A DNA stretch of 64,000 nucleotides from Sphingobium sp. Leaf26 (GTDB taxonomy: Bacteria; Pseudomonadota; Alphaproteobacteria; Sphingomonadales; Sphingomonadaceae), in assembly GCF_001421665.1 (NCBI RefSeq), contig NZ_LMKV01000030.1, positions 1-64,000 on the forward strand. The letters are read 5' to 3'. A program made the translations under genes and the position numbers. Below are positions 52,217 through 61,482 of the stretch, piece by piece; positions within the stretch are counted from its first letter, which is position 1, and each line of letters starts with the position of its first letter. Below the pieces are notes generated by a model. The model saw only the letters and a program-made list of their open reading frames with translations, did no database searches and had not been told where the DNA came from.

Positions 52217-53521
52217 TCAAGCGGCCCATTCCGCCAAATTGGCTTCCTCGCCTATCAGCGCCAGCCCATGAGCGATGGAGGTCAGTTCGCCCCCGGTCGC
52301 CAGCCGATCGTCGCCGAAACGGCGGCGGAAAATGTCGCGGATCGCCGGGATCAGCGATGATCCACCGGTCAGGAAGACCCGGTCGATGCTATCGGGGGTC
52401 ACATCGGCCTTGGCCAGCGCCTTGTCCACCGTCGCCTCGATCCGGGCGATGTCGGGCGCGATCCAGCCTTCGAAATCAGCGCGCGACACGGCCTGTTCGA
52501 TCTCCAGCCCGCCACCCGAGAAGCGGAAGGTCGCGCTCTCCTGTTCCGACAGCGCCCGTTTCAGCGCGCCGACCGCATCATAGAGCGGGTAGCCCAGTTC
52601 CTTTTCGATCACCGTCATCATCCGGCCGATCGCCACCGGCTCGTCGGCCGCCTTCTGCAACCGCGCCAGTTCGTCCATCGTCCGGCGATTGCGCATCAGC
52701 GCCAGCCGCGACCAGTCGGCGAAGTCGGCGAAATAGCTGCGCGGGATCTCCAGTGTCTTGCCGAAACTCTGATAACTGCCACCCTTGCCCAGCATCGGCA
52801 GCACCAGATTGTCGAGGATGCGATAGTCGAACCGATCACCGGCCAGCCCGATACCGGTCGACCCCAGCGGCACGCAGCGCCGCGCCGCGCCCGGCGCCTC
52901 GACCCGCACCAGCGAAAAATCGCTGGTGCCGCCGCCAAAGTCGGCGACCAATATGGTGGCGGCCTGGTCGATCCGGCTGGCATAGCTGAACGCCGCGCCC
53001 AGCGGCTCATAGACATAATGAACCTCCGTGCCGAACCCTGCGAACATCGCGTCATAGCGTTTGCGCGCCAGCGCTTCGTCCGGCCGCGAGCCGGCATATT
53101 CGACTGGTCGTCCGACGACGATCCGCTGGGGCCGCCCATTCGGTCCAGCGTCCAGCATGCCGCCGGCACGGCCGATCATCCGCTGCAAGAACATCTGCCC
53201 CAGTTCCTCGAAGCGGAACCGCTTCTCGAACACATTGGCCGTCTCGAAAATCGGGCTGGCCGCCACCGACTTGAACGATTGCAGGAAGCGGCTGTCTTCG
53301 GGATATTCCATATATTCCGCGATCGCCCATGGCCCCGCCTCATGCGCCATGCCGCCCTTCACCGCTTCGTCATGCCAGAAGCAGAGCGCCGACCGGAACA
53401 CCGCGCCGGTCGCCTGATCGCCGACAAACTCCACCAGTTGCGACTCTCCGCCCGCCGCCAGCGCGGCCACGCTGTTGGTGGTGCCGAAATCGAGGCCCAG
53501 CGCGCGCGGCACCTGCTGCAT
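52217..53521 (-). CDS. Hsp70-family protein, YegD-like
   Basis: 434 aa. Actin-like ATPase only: ALGLDFGTTNSVAALA (phosphate 1), ILVADFGGGTSDFSLVRVEAP (phosphate 2) and VFLTGGSSLIPAIRDIFRRRFG (adenosine). It lacks the C-terminal substrate-binding domain of DnaK; length and layout fit YegD. Its client handling is unknown. A J-domain protein is encoded 200 bp upstream in the same direction, so the two might work together. Confidence 0.92.
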   Translation of the reverse strand: MQQVPRALGLDFGTTNSVAALAAGGESQLVEFVGDQATGAVFRSALCFWHDEAVKGGMAHEAGPWAIAEYMEYPEDSRFLQSFKSVAASPIFETANVFEKRFRFEELGQMFLQRMIGRAGGMLDAGPNGRPQRIVVGRPVEYAGSRPDEALARKRYDAMFAGFGTEVHYVYEPLGAAFSYASRIDQAATILVADFGGGTSDFSLVRVEAPGAARRCVPLGSTGIGLAGDRFDYRILDNLVLPMLGKGGSYQSFGKTLEIPRSYFADFADWSRLALMRNRRTMDELARLQKAADEPVAIGRMMTVIEKELGYPLYDAVGALKRALSEQESATFRFSGGGLEIEQAVSRADFEGWIAPDIARIEATVDKALAKADVTPDSIDRVFLTGGSSLIPAIRDIFRRRFGDDRLATGGELTSIAHGLALIGEEANLAEWAA

Positions 53522-53663
53522 GGAAAATCTCCGGGGGGTTCTGAAGGGCCGGGCGCTATGACAGCCCCGCTTCGTCCGGGCAAGGGCTACGCTGTCCTAC
53601 AGCATCGTCCTCTGGTAGAAAGGCGACCGGCTCTTTCTCGCGGTCCGCTCTTCTCCCACCCTC

Positions 53664-53699
53664 GCAGCAAAATTTCCTATCCCCGCACGATAATGTCAA
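53664..53699 (-). promoter_or_regulatory. Candidate promoter for the Hsp70-like gene
   Basis: On the minus strand TTGACA (53694-53699) is followed at 17 bases by an AT-rich hexamer; a second possible -10 (GATAGG) lies closer. The gap between the J-domain gene and the Hsp70-like gene is 200 bp, so a separate promoter is expected here. Confidence 0.35.
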
Positions 53700-53721
53700 A
53701 ACTTGCGGGAAAAGTGCGAAG

Positions 53722-54342
53722 TTAAGCGAAAACCGATGCCTTCTTCAAATGACCATAGGCTTCGATCACGCTTTGTAACGCACCTTCATGGCTGCGATCA
53801 CCGCCATTATGATCGGGATGATAGCGGCGCAGCAATATGGTATAGCGCGTCCGCAAGCCCTTGCGGTCGGTGTCGATGGGCAAGCCCATCACCGACAGCG
53901 CCTTGCGATCCTCCGCAGACAGGAATTTCCCGTCCTGCCGCACCTGCGCGTCGGCCTTCGCCTTGGCCATCCGTTCCCTGAACCTGGCGCCGATCGCGTC
54001 GAGCGGATCGGAAAAATCCGCCCATTTGGGTGGCGGGCTATGCGCGTTGGAGGAAAAAGCCCGCGTCTCCCGCTCCCACCCGGCATAGGGGCGCTGGGCG
54101 GCGGTGATCTCGTCTGGCGACATGCCGGTGAAGAAATTATAGCCCTGATTGAACGCCTTCACATGCTCCAGGCAGAACCAGCGCCAGCGTGGACCTTCGT
54201 CGCCCGGCCGGGCGCTGCCCTCCGCGGGCGGCGCGCGGAATTCGCCCGGCTCCGGGCATCCGGGCGCGGCGCAGGGCCGGTCGCCCTCCACCCGTCCATG
54301 GAAACGGTTGAAACGGCGTGTCGAGAAAGGGTCGCTGCTCAA
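53722..54342 (-). CDS. C-terminal J-domain protein
   Basis: 206 aa from TTG 54342 (LSSDPFSTRRFNRFHGRVEG), with AGGA six bases upstream. An N-terminal CxxxxC plus WFCLEH segment (PCAAPGCPEPGEF, RWRWFCLEHVKAFNQGYNFF) may bind zinc. The J domain is at about 140-200, with the HPD tripeptide in RRYHPDHNGGD. It is divergent from bolA with 45 bp between. The family is widespread beside bolA and cobS in alphaproteobacteria; it activates an Hsp70, but which one is not known. Confidence 0.88.
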   Translation of the reverse strand: MSSDPFSTRRFNRFHGRVEGDRPCAAPGCPEPGEFRAPPAEGSARPGDEGPRWRWFCLEHVKAFNQGYNFFTGMSPDEITAAQRPYAGWERETRAFSSNAHSPPPKWADFSDPLDAIGARFRERMAKAKADAQVRQDGKFLSAEDRKALSVMGLPIDTDRKGLRTRYTILLRRYHPDHNGGDRSHEGALQSVIEAYGHLKKASVFA

Positions 54343-54387
54343 GATTGTCCTGATGATCTGGCTGGCAAAGCGGCCTATATAGGAAAG

Positions 54388-54675
54388 ATGACCACAGACC
54401 TCAAAGGCCCCGTTGCCATCGAAATCGAGGCGCGGCTGCGCGCCGCCCTCTCGCCCGACCATCTCGCCGTCATCAACGACAGCGAAAAGCATCGCGGCCA
54501 TGCCGGCCATGACGGCTCGGGCGAAAGCCATTTCACGGTGGACATCGTGTCCGACCGTTTCATCGGCCAGAATCGCGTTGCCCGCCAGCGCCTCGTGAAT
54601 AGCGCGCTCGCCGACCTGCTGGTTGAAAAGGTCCACGCCCTCGCCATCAAGGCCCGCGCACCCGGAGAAGCATGA
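54388..54675 (+). CDS. bolA: BolA-family protein
   Basis: 95 aa. BolA fold: IEARLRAALSPDHLAVINDSEKHRGH, then GESHFTVDIVSDRFIGQNRVARQRLV and a final ALADLLVEKVHALAIKA. The conserved histidines can take part in a [2Fe-2S] cluster with a monothiol glutaredoxin. Start ATG 54388 after AGGAAAG. Divergent from the J-domain gene; its TGA overlaps the pirin ATG. Confidence 0.94.
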   Translation: MTTDLKGPVAIEIEARLRAALSPDHLAVINDSEKHRGHAGHDGSGESHFTVDIVSDRFIGQNRVARQRLVNSALADLLVEKVHALAIKARAPGEA

Positions 54676-55580
54676 TGACGCCGGACGATCTCATTATCCA
54701 GACGATTACGCCCACGACGCATGATCTGGGCGATTTCAAGGTGCACCGGTCCTTGCCGGTCAAGGGGCGCACGATGGTCGGCCCCTTCATCTTCTTCGAT
54801 CAGGCCGGGCCTGCGAAGATCGGTGCGGGGCAAGGGATCGACGTGCGCCCGCACCCGCACATCAACCTCGCCACCGTCACATATATGTATGAAGGCGCCT
54901 TCCTTCATCGCGATTCCCTCGGCACCGAGCAACTGATTGAGGCCGGGGCGGTCAACCTGATGACGGCGGGCAAGGGCATCGTCCATTCCGAACGTTCGCC
55001 GGACGAGGATCGCGCGAAAATATCGAAGCTGTCGGCGATCCAGACCTGGCTCGCCTTGCCCGACCGGTTCGAGGAGATGGACCCGGCCTTTGAACATGTC
55101 GGCGAAGGCGGCATGCCGGTCATTGACGACGGCCATGTCCGCGCGCGCGTCATCATGGGATCGCTCTGGGGCGAAACCTCACCCGTCACCACCTACGCCC
55201 AGACCATCTATGCCGATATTCAGCTCTCGCCGGGTGGCCGGATCGCCATCGACCCGTCCGCCGACGAACGCGCCCTCTATGTGTCGGGCGGCGATGCCGC
55301 GCTGGACGGCGTGATGCTTATGCCGCAGACGCTCTATGTCCTGCGCCCCGGCACCTCCGCTACGCTGATGAGCGTCGATGGCGGCCGCGTCGTGCTGTGC
55401 GGCGGGGAGGCCTTCACCAGCCCGCGCCATGTCTGGTGGAATTTCGTGGCCTCGACCCAGGACCGGCTGATGCAGGCGCGGGAGGATTGGGATGCGATGC
55501 GCTTCCCGCTGATCCCCGGCGACGATCAGGAGTATATTCCGATTCCGCAGGGCCGGCCGAAGACGGTCAGCTATCCCTGA
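54672..55580 (+). CDS. Pirin-family cupin protein
   Basis: 302 aa. N-terminal cupin with VGPFIFFDQAGPA, VRPHPHINLATVTYMYEGAFLHRDSLGTE (metal histidines) and VNLMTAGKGIVHSER; C-terminal cupin with GSLWGETSPVTTYAQ. Pirins bind Fe and act as quercetin dioxygenase or transcription cofactor; the bacterial role varies. ATGA overlap with bolA makes them one unit. Its stop touches that of the zinc-ribbon gene. Confidence 0.93.
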   Translation: MMTPDDLIIQTITPTTHDLGDFKVHRSLPVKGRTMVGPFIFFDQAGPAKIGAGQGIDVRPHPHINLATVTYMYEGAFLHRDSLGTEQLIEAGAVNLMTAGKGIVHSERSPDEDRAKISKLSAIQTWLALPDRFEEMDPAFEHVGEGGMPVIDDGHVRARVIMGSLWGETSPVTTYAQTIYADIQLSPGGRIAIDPSADERALYVSGGDAALDGVMLMPQTLYVLRPGTSATLMSVDGGRVVLCGGEAFTSPRHVWWNFVASTQDRLMQAREDWDAMRFPLIPGDDQEYIPIPQGRPKTVSYP

Positions 55581-56423
55581 TTACTGAACGAAAGTCAGCG
55601 AGAGATTTTCGGCATTTTTCGGAATGTCGATCCGGCTCTCGTTGATCGACGCTTCTTCGCCGGGTTTCAGCCGGGTCTTGTCCGCCTTGGTGGTCCAACT
55701 GAACACCAGCCGGTTCTGCCGATCGCGCAATTGCACCAGCACCGGCGGCACCGGCAGCGCCTGCGTGCCGCTGTTCACGATCCGCGCACCAAAGGCGAAA
55801 TATTCCTCGCCCGTCGGCAGCTTGCGGCGTTCCGCCGGATTGGACAGGTAGAAGAGCAGGTCGGGATCGCCCTCTTCGGCGACCAAACCCATCGACACCA
55901 TCCAGGCCGGGGGGCCGAAATAGGTGAAGGCGCCGCCCAATGCGGCGACGATCAGGCAGAAGCCGATCGCGGCATAGGTCCACAGCTTGAGGGGATTGCG
56001 CCGCGCCTTGACGGCCGGGACGGAGGCGAAGGGGCTTTCTTCGGCTGGGTCGACCCGTGCCCCGGCATAGATATCGTCGAAGCGATGATCGGTCGGAGGC
56101 GCAACCGGTGCTTCGACGGGTGAAGTGACCGACGGTTCGGCCGCCACCGCAGCGTCTTCCTCCACGACCGGATCAGGCGCGACCACCGGCGGTGGCGGTG
56201 CCACAGAGGCCGGCGAAGGGGCAGGAGGCGCGACAGGTTCGGGCGTCGCTGCTGGCGCTTCGACCGGTGCGGCAGCGACCGGCGTTTCGCGTTCGGGCAG
56301 GACAGGCGGGGCCTGGAACCAGCTATGCTTGCAGGCGGCGCAGCGGACCTGGCGGCCGTTAGTACCGACGGCGCTGTCGGGCACGACATAACGGGTCGCG
56401 CAATTGGGGCACACCAGGATCAT
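55581..56423 (-). CDS. MJ0042 zinc-ribbon / DUF3426 membrane protein
   Basis: 280 aa. The N-terminal zinc ribbon has [16 protein letters not shown] then [10 protein letters not shown] (two CxxC). A long proline/alanine/valine-rich linker covers about 40-110. One transmembrane helix ([20 protein letters not shown]) precedes the DUF3426 beta domain ([24 protein letters not shown]). The protein probably sits in the inner membrane with the zinc ribbon in the cytoplasm. Gene partner on the other strand is ftsE, 170 bp away. Confidence 0.9.
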   Translation of the reverse strand: MILVCPNCATRYVVPDSAVGTNGRQVRCAACKHSWFQAPPVLPERETPVAAAPVEAPAATPEPVAPPAPSPASVAPPPPVVAPDPVVEEDAAVAAEPSVTSPVEAPVAPPTDHRFDDIYAGARVDPAEESPFASVPAVKARRNPLKLWTYAAIGFCLIVAALGGAFTYFGPPAWMVSMGLVAEEGDPDLLFYLSNPAERRKLPTGEEYFAFGARIVNSGTQALPVPPVLVQLRDRQNRLVFSWTTKADKTRLKPGEEASINESRIDIPKNAENLSLTFVQ

Positions 56424-56593
56424 TTCGCTTCATAGGCACGGCAGGGACTCGGGCGCAAGATACCAACGACGACCCGAGTCATTCTGCCGCGACTCGCGGC
56501 ATCGTGCGGCGCGGGCTTTACGGCGGGGCGCCCGCTGTGCCATGGCTGCTGCTTCGGGAAGCAGGGAGCGCGACAGCGCGATAATATTACGCC

Positions 56594-57316
56594 ATGTCGG
56601 CCATCGTCCAGTTCGAAAATGTCGGTCTGCGCTATGGTCTGGACAGCGAAACCCTGTCCGATGTCAGCTTCTCGCTGGCCAGCGGCGGCTTTTATTTCCT
56701 GACCGGCGCGTCGGGCGCGGGCAAGACCTCGCTGCTCAAACTCCTCTACCTCGCCCAGCGGCCCAGCCGCGGCGTCATCCGCCTGTTCGGTGAGGATGTG
56801 GTGACGCTTCCCCGGAAAAGATTGCCCGGCTTTCGCCGCCGCATCGGCGTGGTGTTCCAGGATTTCCGGCTCGTCCCGCATCTGTCCGCCTACGACAATA
56901 TCGCCTTGCCGCTGCGTGTATCGGGCATGGAGGAGGGAGAGATCGACGCCCCGGTGGCAGAGATGCTGAACTGGGTCGGGCTGGGCGATCGCGGCCAGGC
57001 GCGCCCCGCCACCCTGTCGGGCGGGGAGCAGCAGCGCGTCGCCATCGCCCGCGCCGTGATCGGTCGCCCCGAAATATTGGTCGCCGACGAACCGACCGGC
57101 AACGTCGATGCTGACATGGCCCGTCGCCTGATGACTTTGTTCGAGGCGCTCAATCGCCTCGGCACCACCATCGTCGTCGCTACCCATGACCTTCCCCTCA
57201 TCGCGCAAGTCTCCGGCGCGCAGATGATGCGGCTGGACAAGGGGCGGCTGGCCGACCCCACCGGCACGCTGCGCTATCCGCCCCAATCCCAGTCGAAACC
57301 GCAGGGCAACGCCTGA
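56594..57316 (+). CDS. ftsE: Cell-division ATP-binding protein FtsE
   Basis: 240 aa ABC ATPase. Walker A TGASGAGKTSLLKLL, signature LSGGEQQRVAIARAV, Walker B LVADEPTGNVD and switch histidine VATHDLPL. FtsE with FtsX transmits the division signal to periplasmic amidase activators or EnvC-type hydrolases. TGATG overlap with ftsX. Confidence 0.95.
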   Translation: MSAIVQFENVGLRYGLDSETLSDVSFSLASGGFYFLTGASGAGKTSLLKLLYLAQRPSRGVIRLFGEDVVTLPRKRLPGFRRRIGVVFQDFRLVPHLSAYDNIALPLRVSGMEEGEIDAPVAEMLNWVGLGDRGQARPATLSGGEQQRVAIARAVIGRPEILVADEPTGNVDADMARRLMTLFEALNRLGTTIVVATHDLPLIAQVSGAQMMRLDKGRLADPTGTLRYPPQSQSKPQGNA

Positions 57317-58221
57317 TGGCCAGCCGCGCCGACCGCAAGGCCGCTGCTGCTTCGCGTCATCGCCTGCTGCCCGGCGGCCGTCTGGCTGGACCCATGCCGT
57401 GGATCATCGCGATCATGATGTTCCTGACGGTGCTGGCCGCCGCCGCCGGACTGGGCCTGGGCGCTGCCGTCCGGTCCATGAGCGCCGACCTTGCCGGGCG
57501 TGCCAGCGTGCAGGTGGTGGAGGCCGATGCGCAGGTCCGCGCCGAACTGGCGGCCCGGACCCTGACGGCCTTGCGATCCTCCAGCGGCGTGCGTGCGGCC
57601 GAGCCGGTCGATCCGGTTGCGCTGGCCGACCAGTTGCGCCCCTGGCTGGGCGATGCGGCGACCAGTGGCGACCTGCCGGTGCCGGCGCTGATCGACGTCA
57701 TGCTGACGCCCGGCGATGCGGAGGCCAAGATTGGCGGCCTGCGCCGTCTGCTCGCGGATGTTTCGCCCAAGCTGCGGATCGAGCCGCATGCCGCCTTCCT
57801 GCTGCCGTTGGCTGGCCTGTTGACGGCGCTGGGCTGGCTGTCGGCGGGCGTCGTGCTGCTGATGATCCTGGCGACCGGCGCTGTCGTCGTGCTGGCCGCG
57901 CGCGGTGCGCATGACAGCCATCGCGGCACGATCGACGTCCTGCACCTGATGGGATCGACGGATGTGCAGATCGCCCGGCTGTTCCAGCGCCGCATCGGCC
58001 TCGACGCGCTGATGGGCAGCGCGCTAGGCTTTTCCTTCGCCGCGTTCGTCATCCTGCTGATCGGCCTGCGTCTGGCCGCTACCGGATCGGACCTGATCGG
58101 CGCGGTGGAACTGGATATGCGCGGCTGGCTGATCTTGGTGGCCCTGCCGATCTTCGGCGTGACGCTGGCGACGCTGACGGCGCGCTGGACGGTGCTGCGG
58201 GCGTTGGGGCGAGCGTTGTGA
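57316..58221 (+). CDS. ftsX: Cell-division protein FtsX
   Basis: 301 aa. First helix WIIAIMMFLTVLAAAAGLGLG (residues 31-51), an extracellular domain of about 120 residues, and three further helices in the C-terminal half; ARGAHDSHRGTIDVLHLMGSTD is the coupling segment facing FtsE. TGATG overlap with ftsE and GTGA overlap with the next gene. The extracellular loop is shorter and less conserved than in gammaproteobacteria, as is usual in this class. Confidence 0.92.
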   Translation: MASRADRKAAAASRHRLLPGGRLAGPMPWIIAIMMFLTVLAAAAGLGLGAAVRSMSADLAGRASVQVVEADAQVRAELAARTLTALRSSSGVRAAEPVDPVALADQLRPWLGDAATSGDLPVPALIDVMLTPGDAEAKIGGLRRLLADVSPKLRIEPHAAFLLPLAGLLTALGWLSAGVVLLMILATGAVVVLAARGAHDSHRGTIDVLHLMGSTDVQIARLFQRRIGLDALMGSALGFSFAAFVILLIGLRLAATGSDLIGAVELDMRGWLILVALPIFGVTLATLTARWTVLRALGRAL

Positions 58222-58751
58222 TCGTCCGCTTCGTCGCCATCACGCTGCTGACCTGGATGCTGGGCTTTGCCTGGTTCGGCATTTTCCTGCCCCAGCCGCT
58301 GGATGGGCGGCAGACCGATGCGATCGTCGTGCTGACCGGCGGCGCAGGGCGAATCGACCGCGGCATCGCCCTGTTGCAGGACGGCGCGGCCAAGCGGATG
58401 CTGATTTCCGGCGTCGATCGTTCGGTCCGTCCGGTCGAACTGGCGGTGCAATATAAGACGCCCGAAGCCTTGTTGACCTGCTGCATCACGCTGGGTCGGG
58501 AGGCGATCGACACCCGGTCAAACGGGCTGGAGACGGCGCGCTGGCTGGAACGGCGGGATTACAAGACGGTGCGCCTGATCACCACCGACTGGCATATGCG
58601 CCGCGCCGCGCTGGAACTGCGCCAGTCGATGCCCGACTCCAAGGTGACGATCGTTTATGACGCCGTGCCCAGCCGACCGAGCCTCACCATATTGGCGCGG
58701 GAATATAATAAATATCTGCTGCGGCGCATCGCCGCCCTTATCGGTATCTGA
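58218..58751 (+). CDS. YdcF-like (DUF218) membrane-anchored protein
   Basis: 177 aa. An N-terminal helix (AITLLTWMLGFAWFGIFL) is followed by the DUF218 domain: TDAIVVLTGGAGRIDRGIALLQDG, RMLISGVDR, SNGLETARWLERRDYKTVRLITTDWHMRRA. The family includes SanA and YdcF, which affect envelope permeability. GTG 58218 overlaps ftsX. Its place between ftsX and plsC hints at a role in envelope assembly. Confidence 0.9.
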   Translation: MIVRFVAITLLTWMLGFAWFGIFLPQPLDGRQTDAIVVLTGGAGRIDRGIALLQDGAAKRMLISGVDRSVRPVELAVQYKTPEALLTCCITLGREAIDTRSNGLETARWLERRDYKTVRLITTDWHMRRAALELRQSMPDSKVTIVYDAVPSRPSLTILAREYNKYLLRRIAALIGI

Positions 58752-58757
58752 TCGGAC

Positions 58758-59447
58758 TTGCATGTGATCGCCATTCGTTCACTTCTTTTTGCGCTGGTCT
58801 TCTACCCCGGCAGCCTGATGTTCGTGCTGTGGGCGATGGCCTTTGGCTGGACCACGCCGCTGATGGTGCAGCGGACCGCGACCCACTGGAGCCGTTTCCA
58901 TCGCTGGTGCGTCCAGCGGCTGCTGGGGCAACGGATCGTGGTCGAGGGTGACCTGCCGATCGGTCCCTATCTCTATATCGCGAAACATGAATCGATGTTC
59001 GAGACGATCGACATCCTGTGCCTGTTCGACCGGCCGGCGATCGGCGCCAAGCGGGAGTTGTTCGACATCCCGCTCTGGGGCGGGATCGCCCGCCGCTATG
59101 GCCTGATCCCCATCGAACGCACCGCCGGGGCGAGCGCCCTGCGCGCCCTGCGCGCGGCGGCGAAGGACCGGATCGCACAGGGCCGTGCCATCTGCCTCTT
59201 CCCCGAAGGCACGCGCGTACCGCATGGCGAGTCGCCGCCGCTCAAGGCAGGGTTCGCCGGCCTTTACAGCTTGCTAGGCCTGCCCGTCGTGCCGATCGCC
59301 ATCGACAGCGGGCGGGTGTCGCCGCGCGGCAAATTCCTCAAACGTCCGGGCACCATCACCTACAAGGTGGGAGAGATCGTCCCCGTCGGTCTCGACCGCA
59401 AGGAGGCAGAGGCGCGGGTCCATGCGGCGATCAACGCACTGAACTAA
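58758..59447 (+). CDS. plsC: 1-acyl-sn-glycerol-3-phosphate acyltransferase
   Basis: 229 aa. Membrane-embedded N-terminus; the acyltransferase motif I is KHESMFETIDILCLF (HX4E, a common variant of HX4D), motif III is CLFPEGTRVPHGE and motif IV VVPIAIDSG. It adds the second acyl chain to lysophosphatidate. TTG 58758 or GTG 58764 are both possible starts; no ATG exists nearby. Last gene of the ftsE unit. Confidence 0.92.
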   Translation: MHVIAIRSLLFALVFYPGSLMFVLWAMAFGWTTPLMVQRTATHWSRFHRWCVQRLLGQRIVVEGDLPIGPYLYIAKHESMFETIDILCLFDRPAIGAKRELFDIPLWGGIARRYGLIPIERTAGASALRALRAAAKDRIAQGRAICLFPEGTRVPHGESPPLKAGFAGLYSLLGLPVVPIAIDSGRVSPRGKFLKRPGTITYKVGEIVPVGLDRKEAEARVHAAINALN

Positions 59448-59474
59448 CCGGAGCGGGGCGGTGTAGGAAAGCCC

Positions 59475-60380
59475 TCAGTGCGATCGGCCGAAGTCGGGCT
59501 TGGCGTCGTCCTGCCCCTGTTCGATGATCGACCGGCGGATGTCGCGTGTGCGGGTGAACAGGTTGAACAGCGCGTCGCCGTCATTCCACCGAATCGCCCG
59601 CTGGAGCGCCGACAGATCCTCCGAAAAGCGCTGGAGCATTTCCAGCACGGCATCCTTGTTCGCAAGAAACACGTCGCGCCACATGGTCGGGTCTGACGCG
59701 GCGATGCGGGTAAAGTCGCGGAAACCGCCGGCGGAATATTTGATGACTTCGCTCTGGGTCACGCTTTCCATGTCGCTGGCCGTGCCGACGATGGTGTAGG
59801 CGATGAGATGCGGCAGATGGCTGGTCACGGCCAGCACCAGATCATGATGCGCCGGGTCCATCATCTCCACGTCCGCCCCGACGCGGCGCCATAGTTCCGC
59901 GACACGCTCGACGGCGGCGGGATCAGCATCGGCGGGCGGAGTGACGATCGACCAGCGGCCCTTGAACAGGGTCGCAAAGCCCGCTTCCGGTCCGCTATTT
60001 TCCGTGCCGGCGACCGGATGCGCCGGGATGATCGTCCGCCCCGGCAGCGCGGCGTTGAGTTGCGCCAGCACATCCGCTTTGCACGAACCGACATCGCTGA
60101 CGATCGCATCGGCCGGCAGGTCGTCGGCAATTTCCGCCGCCGCCGCGCCCATGGCGCGGACCGGTACGCACAGCACCACCAGATCGGCATCCGTCACCGA
60201 AGCGCCCGCCGTGTCGGTGACGTCGTCGCACAGGTCGATCCGCCGGGCGGTTTCGCGCACGGCGGGGTCGGCATCATAGCCGGTCACGCGCACGGTGGGC
60301 ATGTCCGCCCGGATCGCGCGGGCCAGCGAGGAGCCGATCAGCCCCAGGCCGATGATGGTGACGCGGGCAAAGGGCAGCAT
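59475..60380 (-). CDS. tyrC: Prephenate/arogenate dehydrogenase
   Basis: 301 aa. NAD(P)-binding GLGLIGSSLARAIRADMP at the start (MLPFARVTIIG), VPVRAMGAAAAEIA, DVGSCKADVLAQLN and the catalytic histidine block IIPAHPVAGTENSGPEAG. It converts prephenate or arogenate in tyrosine synthesis. It follows hisC by 4 bases, the same pair order as hisH-tyrC reported in Zymomonas mobilis; there the aminotransferase serves both histidine and aromatic pathways. Cofactor preference was not assessed. Confidence 0.93.
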   Translation of the reverse strand: MLPFARVTIIGLGLIGSSLARAIRADMPTVRVTGYDADPAVRETARRIDLCDDVTDTAGASVTDADLVVLCVPVRAMGAAAAEIADDLPADAIVSDVGSCKADVLAQLNAALPGRTIIPAHPVAGTENSGPEAGFATLFKGRWSIVTPPADADPAAVERVAELWRRVGADVEMMDPAHHDLVLAVTSHLPHLIAYTIVGTASDMESVTQSEVIKYSAGGFRDFTRIAASDPTMWRDVFLANKDAVLEMLQRFSEDLSALQRAIRWNDGDALFNLFTRTRDIRRSIIEQGQDDAKPDFGRSH

Positions 60381-60384
60381 CGGT

Positions 60385-61482
60385 TCAGGCCGCCTCCGCC
60401 ATGGCGCGCAGCTTGGCCGCGACGGCGCGGTTCTGCGCCTTGGTCCCGATGGTGATGCGCAGGCCGTTGGGCAGGCCCTGTCCGGGCAGCCAGCGCGTGG
60501 CATAGCCTTCGTCCCACAGCCCCTTCATCGCGGCTTCGGCGGTCAGCTTGCCGTCGAACAGGATCAGCAGGAAGTTGGTCTTGCTGGGCACGGCGCGCAA
60601 GCCAAAGTTGGACAGCGCGGCGACTTCGCTGGCCAGCCAGTCGCGCCAGCGGGCATTGTGGGTCCGGCTGAACGCGACCCATTCCGTGTCCCCGATCGCC
60701 GCGATCGCCGCCGCCTGACCCGCCGTCGTCACGTTGAACGGCGCGCGGATGCGGTGGAGGATGTCGATCACTTCTGGCGAACCATAGCCCCAGCCGATGC
60801 GTTCGGCGGCCAGGCCGTAGATTTTCGAGAAGGTGCGGGTGACGAGAATGTTGGACGCGCTTTTCGCCAGTTCCAGGCCGCCGTCATCCTCGCCATCCTC
60901 CAGATATTCGGCATAGGCCTGATCGAGGACGAACAGGATGTCGGGGCGCAGTCCGGCGTGCAGGCGGGCGATCTCTTCCCGGCTGGTCATCGTGCCGGTC
61001 GGGTTGTTGGGATTGGCAAGAAAAACGACCTTGGTCTTGTCCGTCACGGCGGCGAGCAGCGCATCGACGTCGGTGGCATAATCCTTGTCCGCGGCGATCA
61101 CCGGCGTCGCGCCGACGCGACGGGCGGCGATGTCGTAGACGGCAAAGCCATAGCGGACATAGAGGATTTCATCGCCCGGCCCGGCATAGGCGGAGGCGGC
61201 GATATGCAGCAGTTCGTCCGACCCGGTGCCATAGATGACCCGTTCGGGATCGAGGCCATGGGCCGCGCCGATCGCCGCGCGCAGCTTTTCCGCGGCAGGA
61301 TCGGGATAGGTCGCCATGTCGGCCGTCGCGGCGACGAAGGCTTCGCGCACGGCCTTGCTGGTGCCGAGCGGATTTTCATTGGCGCTCAATTTGATGAGGG
61401 GACGGCCATCGTCGGCCGCCGATTTGCCCGGCACATAGGCATGAATGCCGAGGATCCAATCCTTGGGAGCTGGTTTTGTCAT
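60385..61482 (-). CDS. hisC: Histidinol-phosphate aminotransferase (possibly also aromatic)
   Basis: 365 aa PLP enzyme of fold type [20 protein letters not shown], the substrate arm [21 protein letters not shown] and PLP lysine in [20 protein letters not shown] 61482 is the natural start; an upstream in-frame start adds 12 residues. Coupling to tyrC suggests it also makes phenylalanine, tyrosine or arogenate from the keto acids, as in related bacteria. No other his gene is near. Confidence 0.94.
   Translation of the reverse strand: MTKPAPKDWILGIHAYVPGKSAADDGRPLIKLSANENPLGTSKAVREAFVAATADMATYPDPAAEKLRAAIGAAHGLDPERVIYGTGSDELLHIAASAYAGPGDEILYVRYGFAVYDIAARRVGATPVIAADKDYATDVDALLAAVTDKTKVVFLANPNNPTGTMTSREEIARLHAGLRPDILFVLDQAYAEYLEDGEDDGGLELAKSASNILVTRTFSKIYGLAAERIGWGYGSPEVIDILHRIRAPFNVTTAGQAAAIAAIGDTEWVAFSRTHNARWRDWLASEVAALSNFGLRAVPSKTNFLLILFDGKLTAEAAMKGLWDEGYATRWLPGQGLPNGLRITIGTKAQNRAVAAKLRAMAEAA

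Noticed and set aside
58978..59020. HX4E in PlsC considered as a lost catalytic aspartate
   Set aside because: Glutamate at this place occurs widely in proteobacterial PlsC (KHQSxWET type), so the enzyme should be active.
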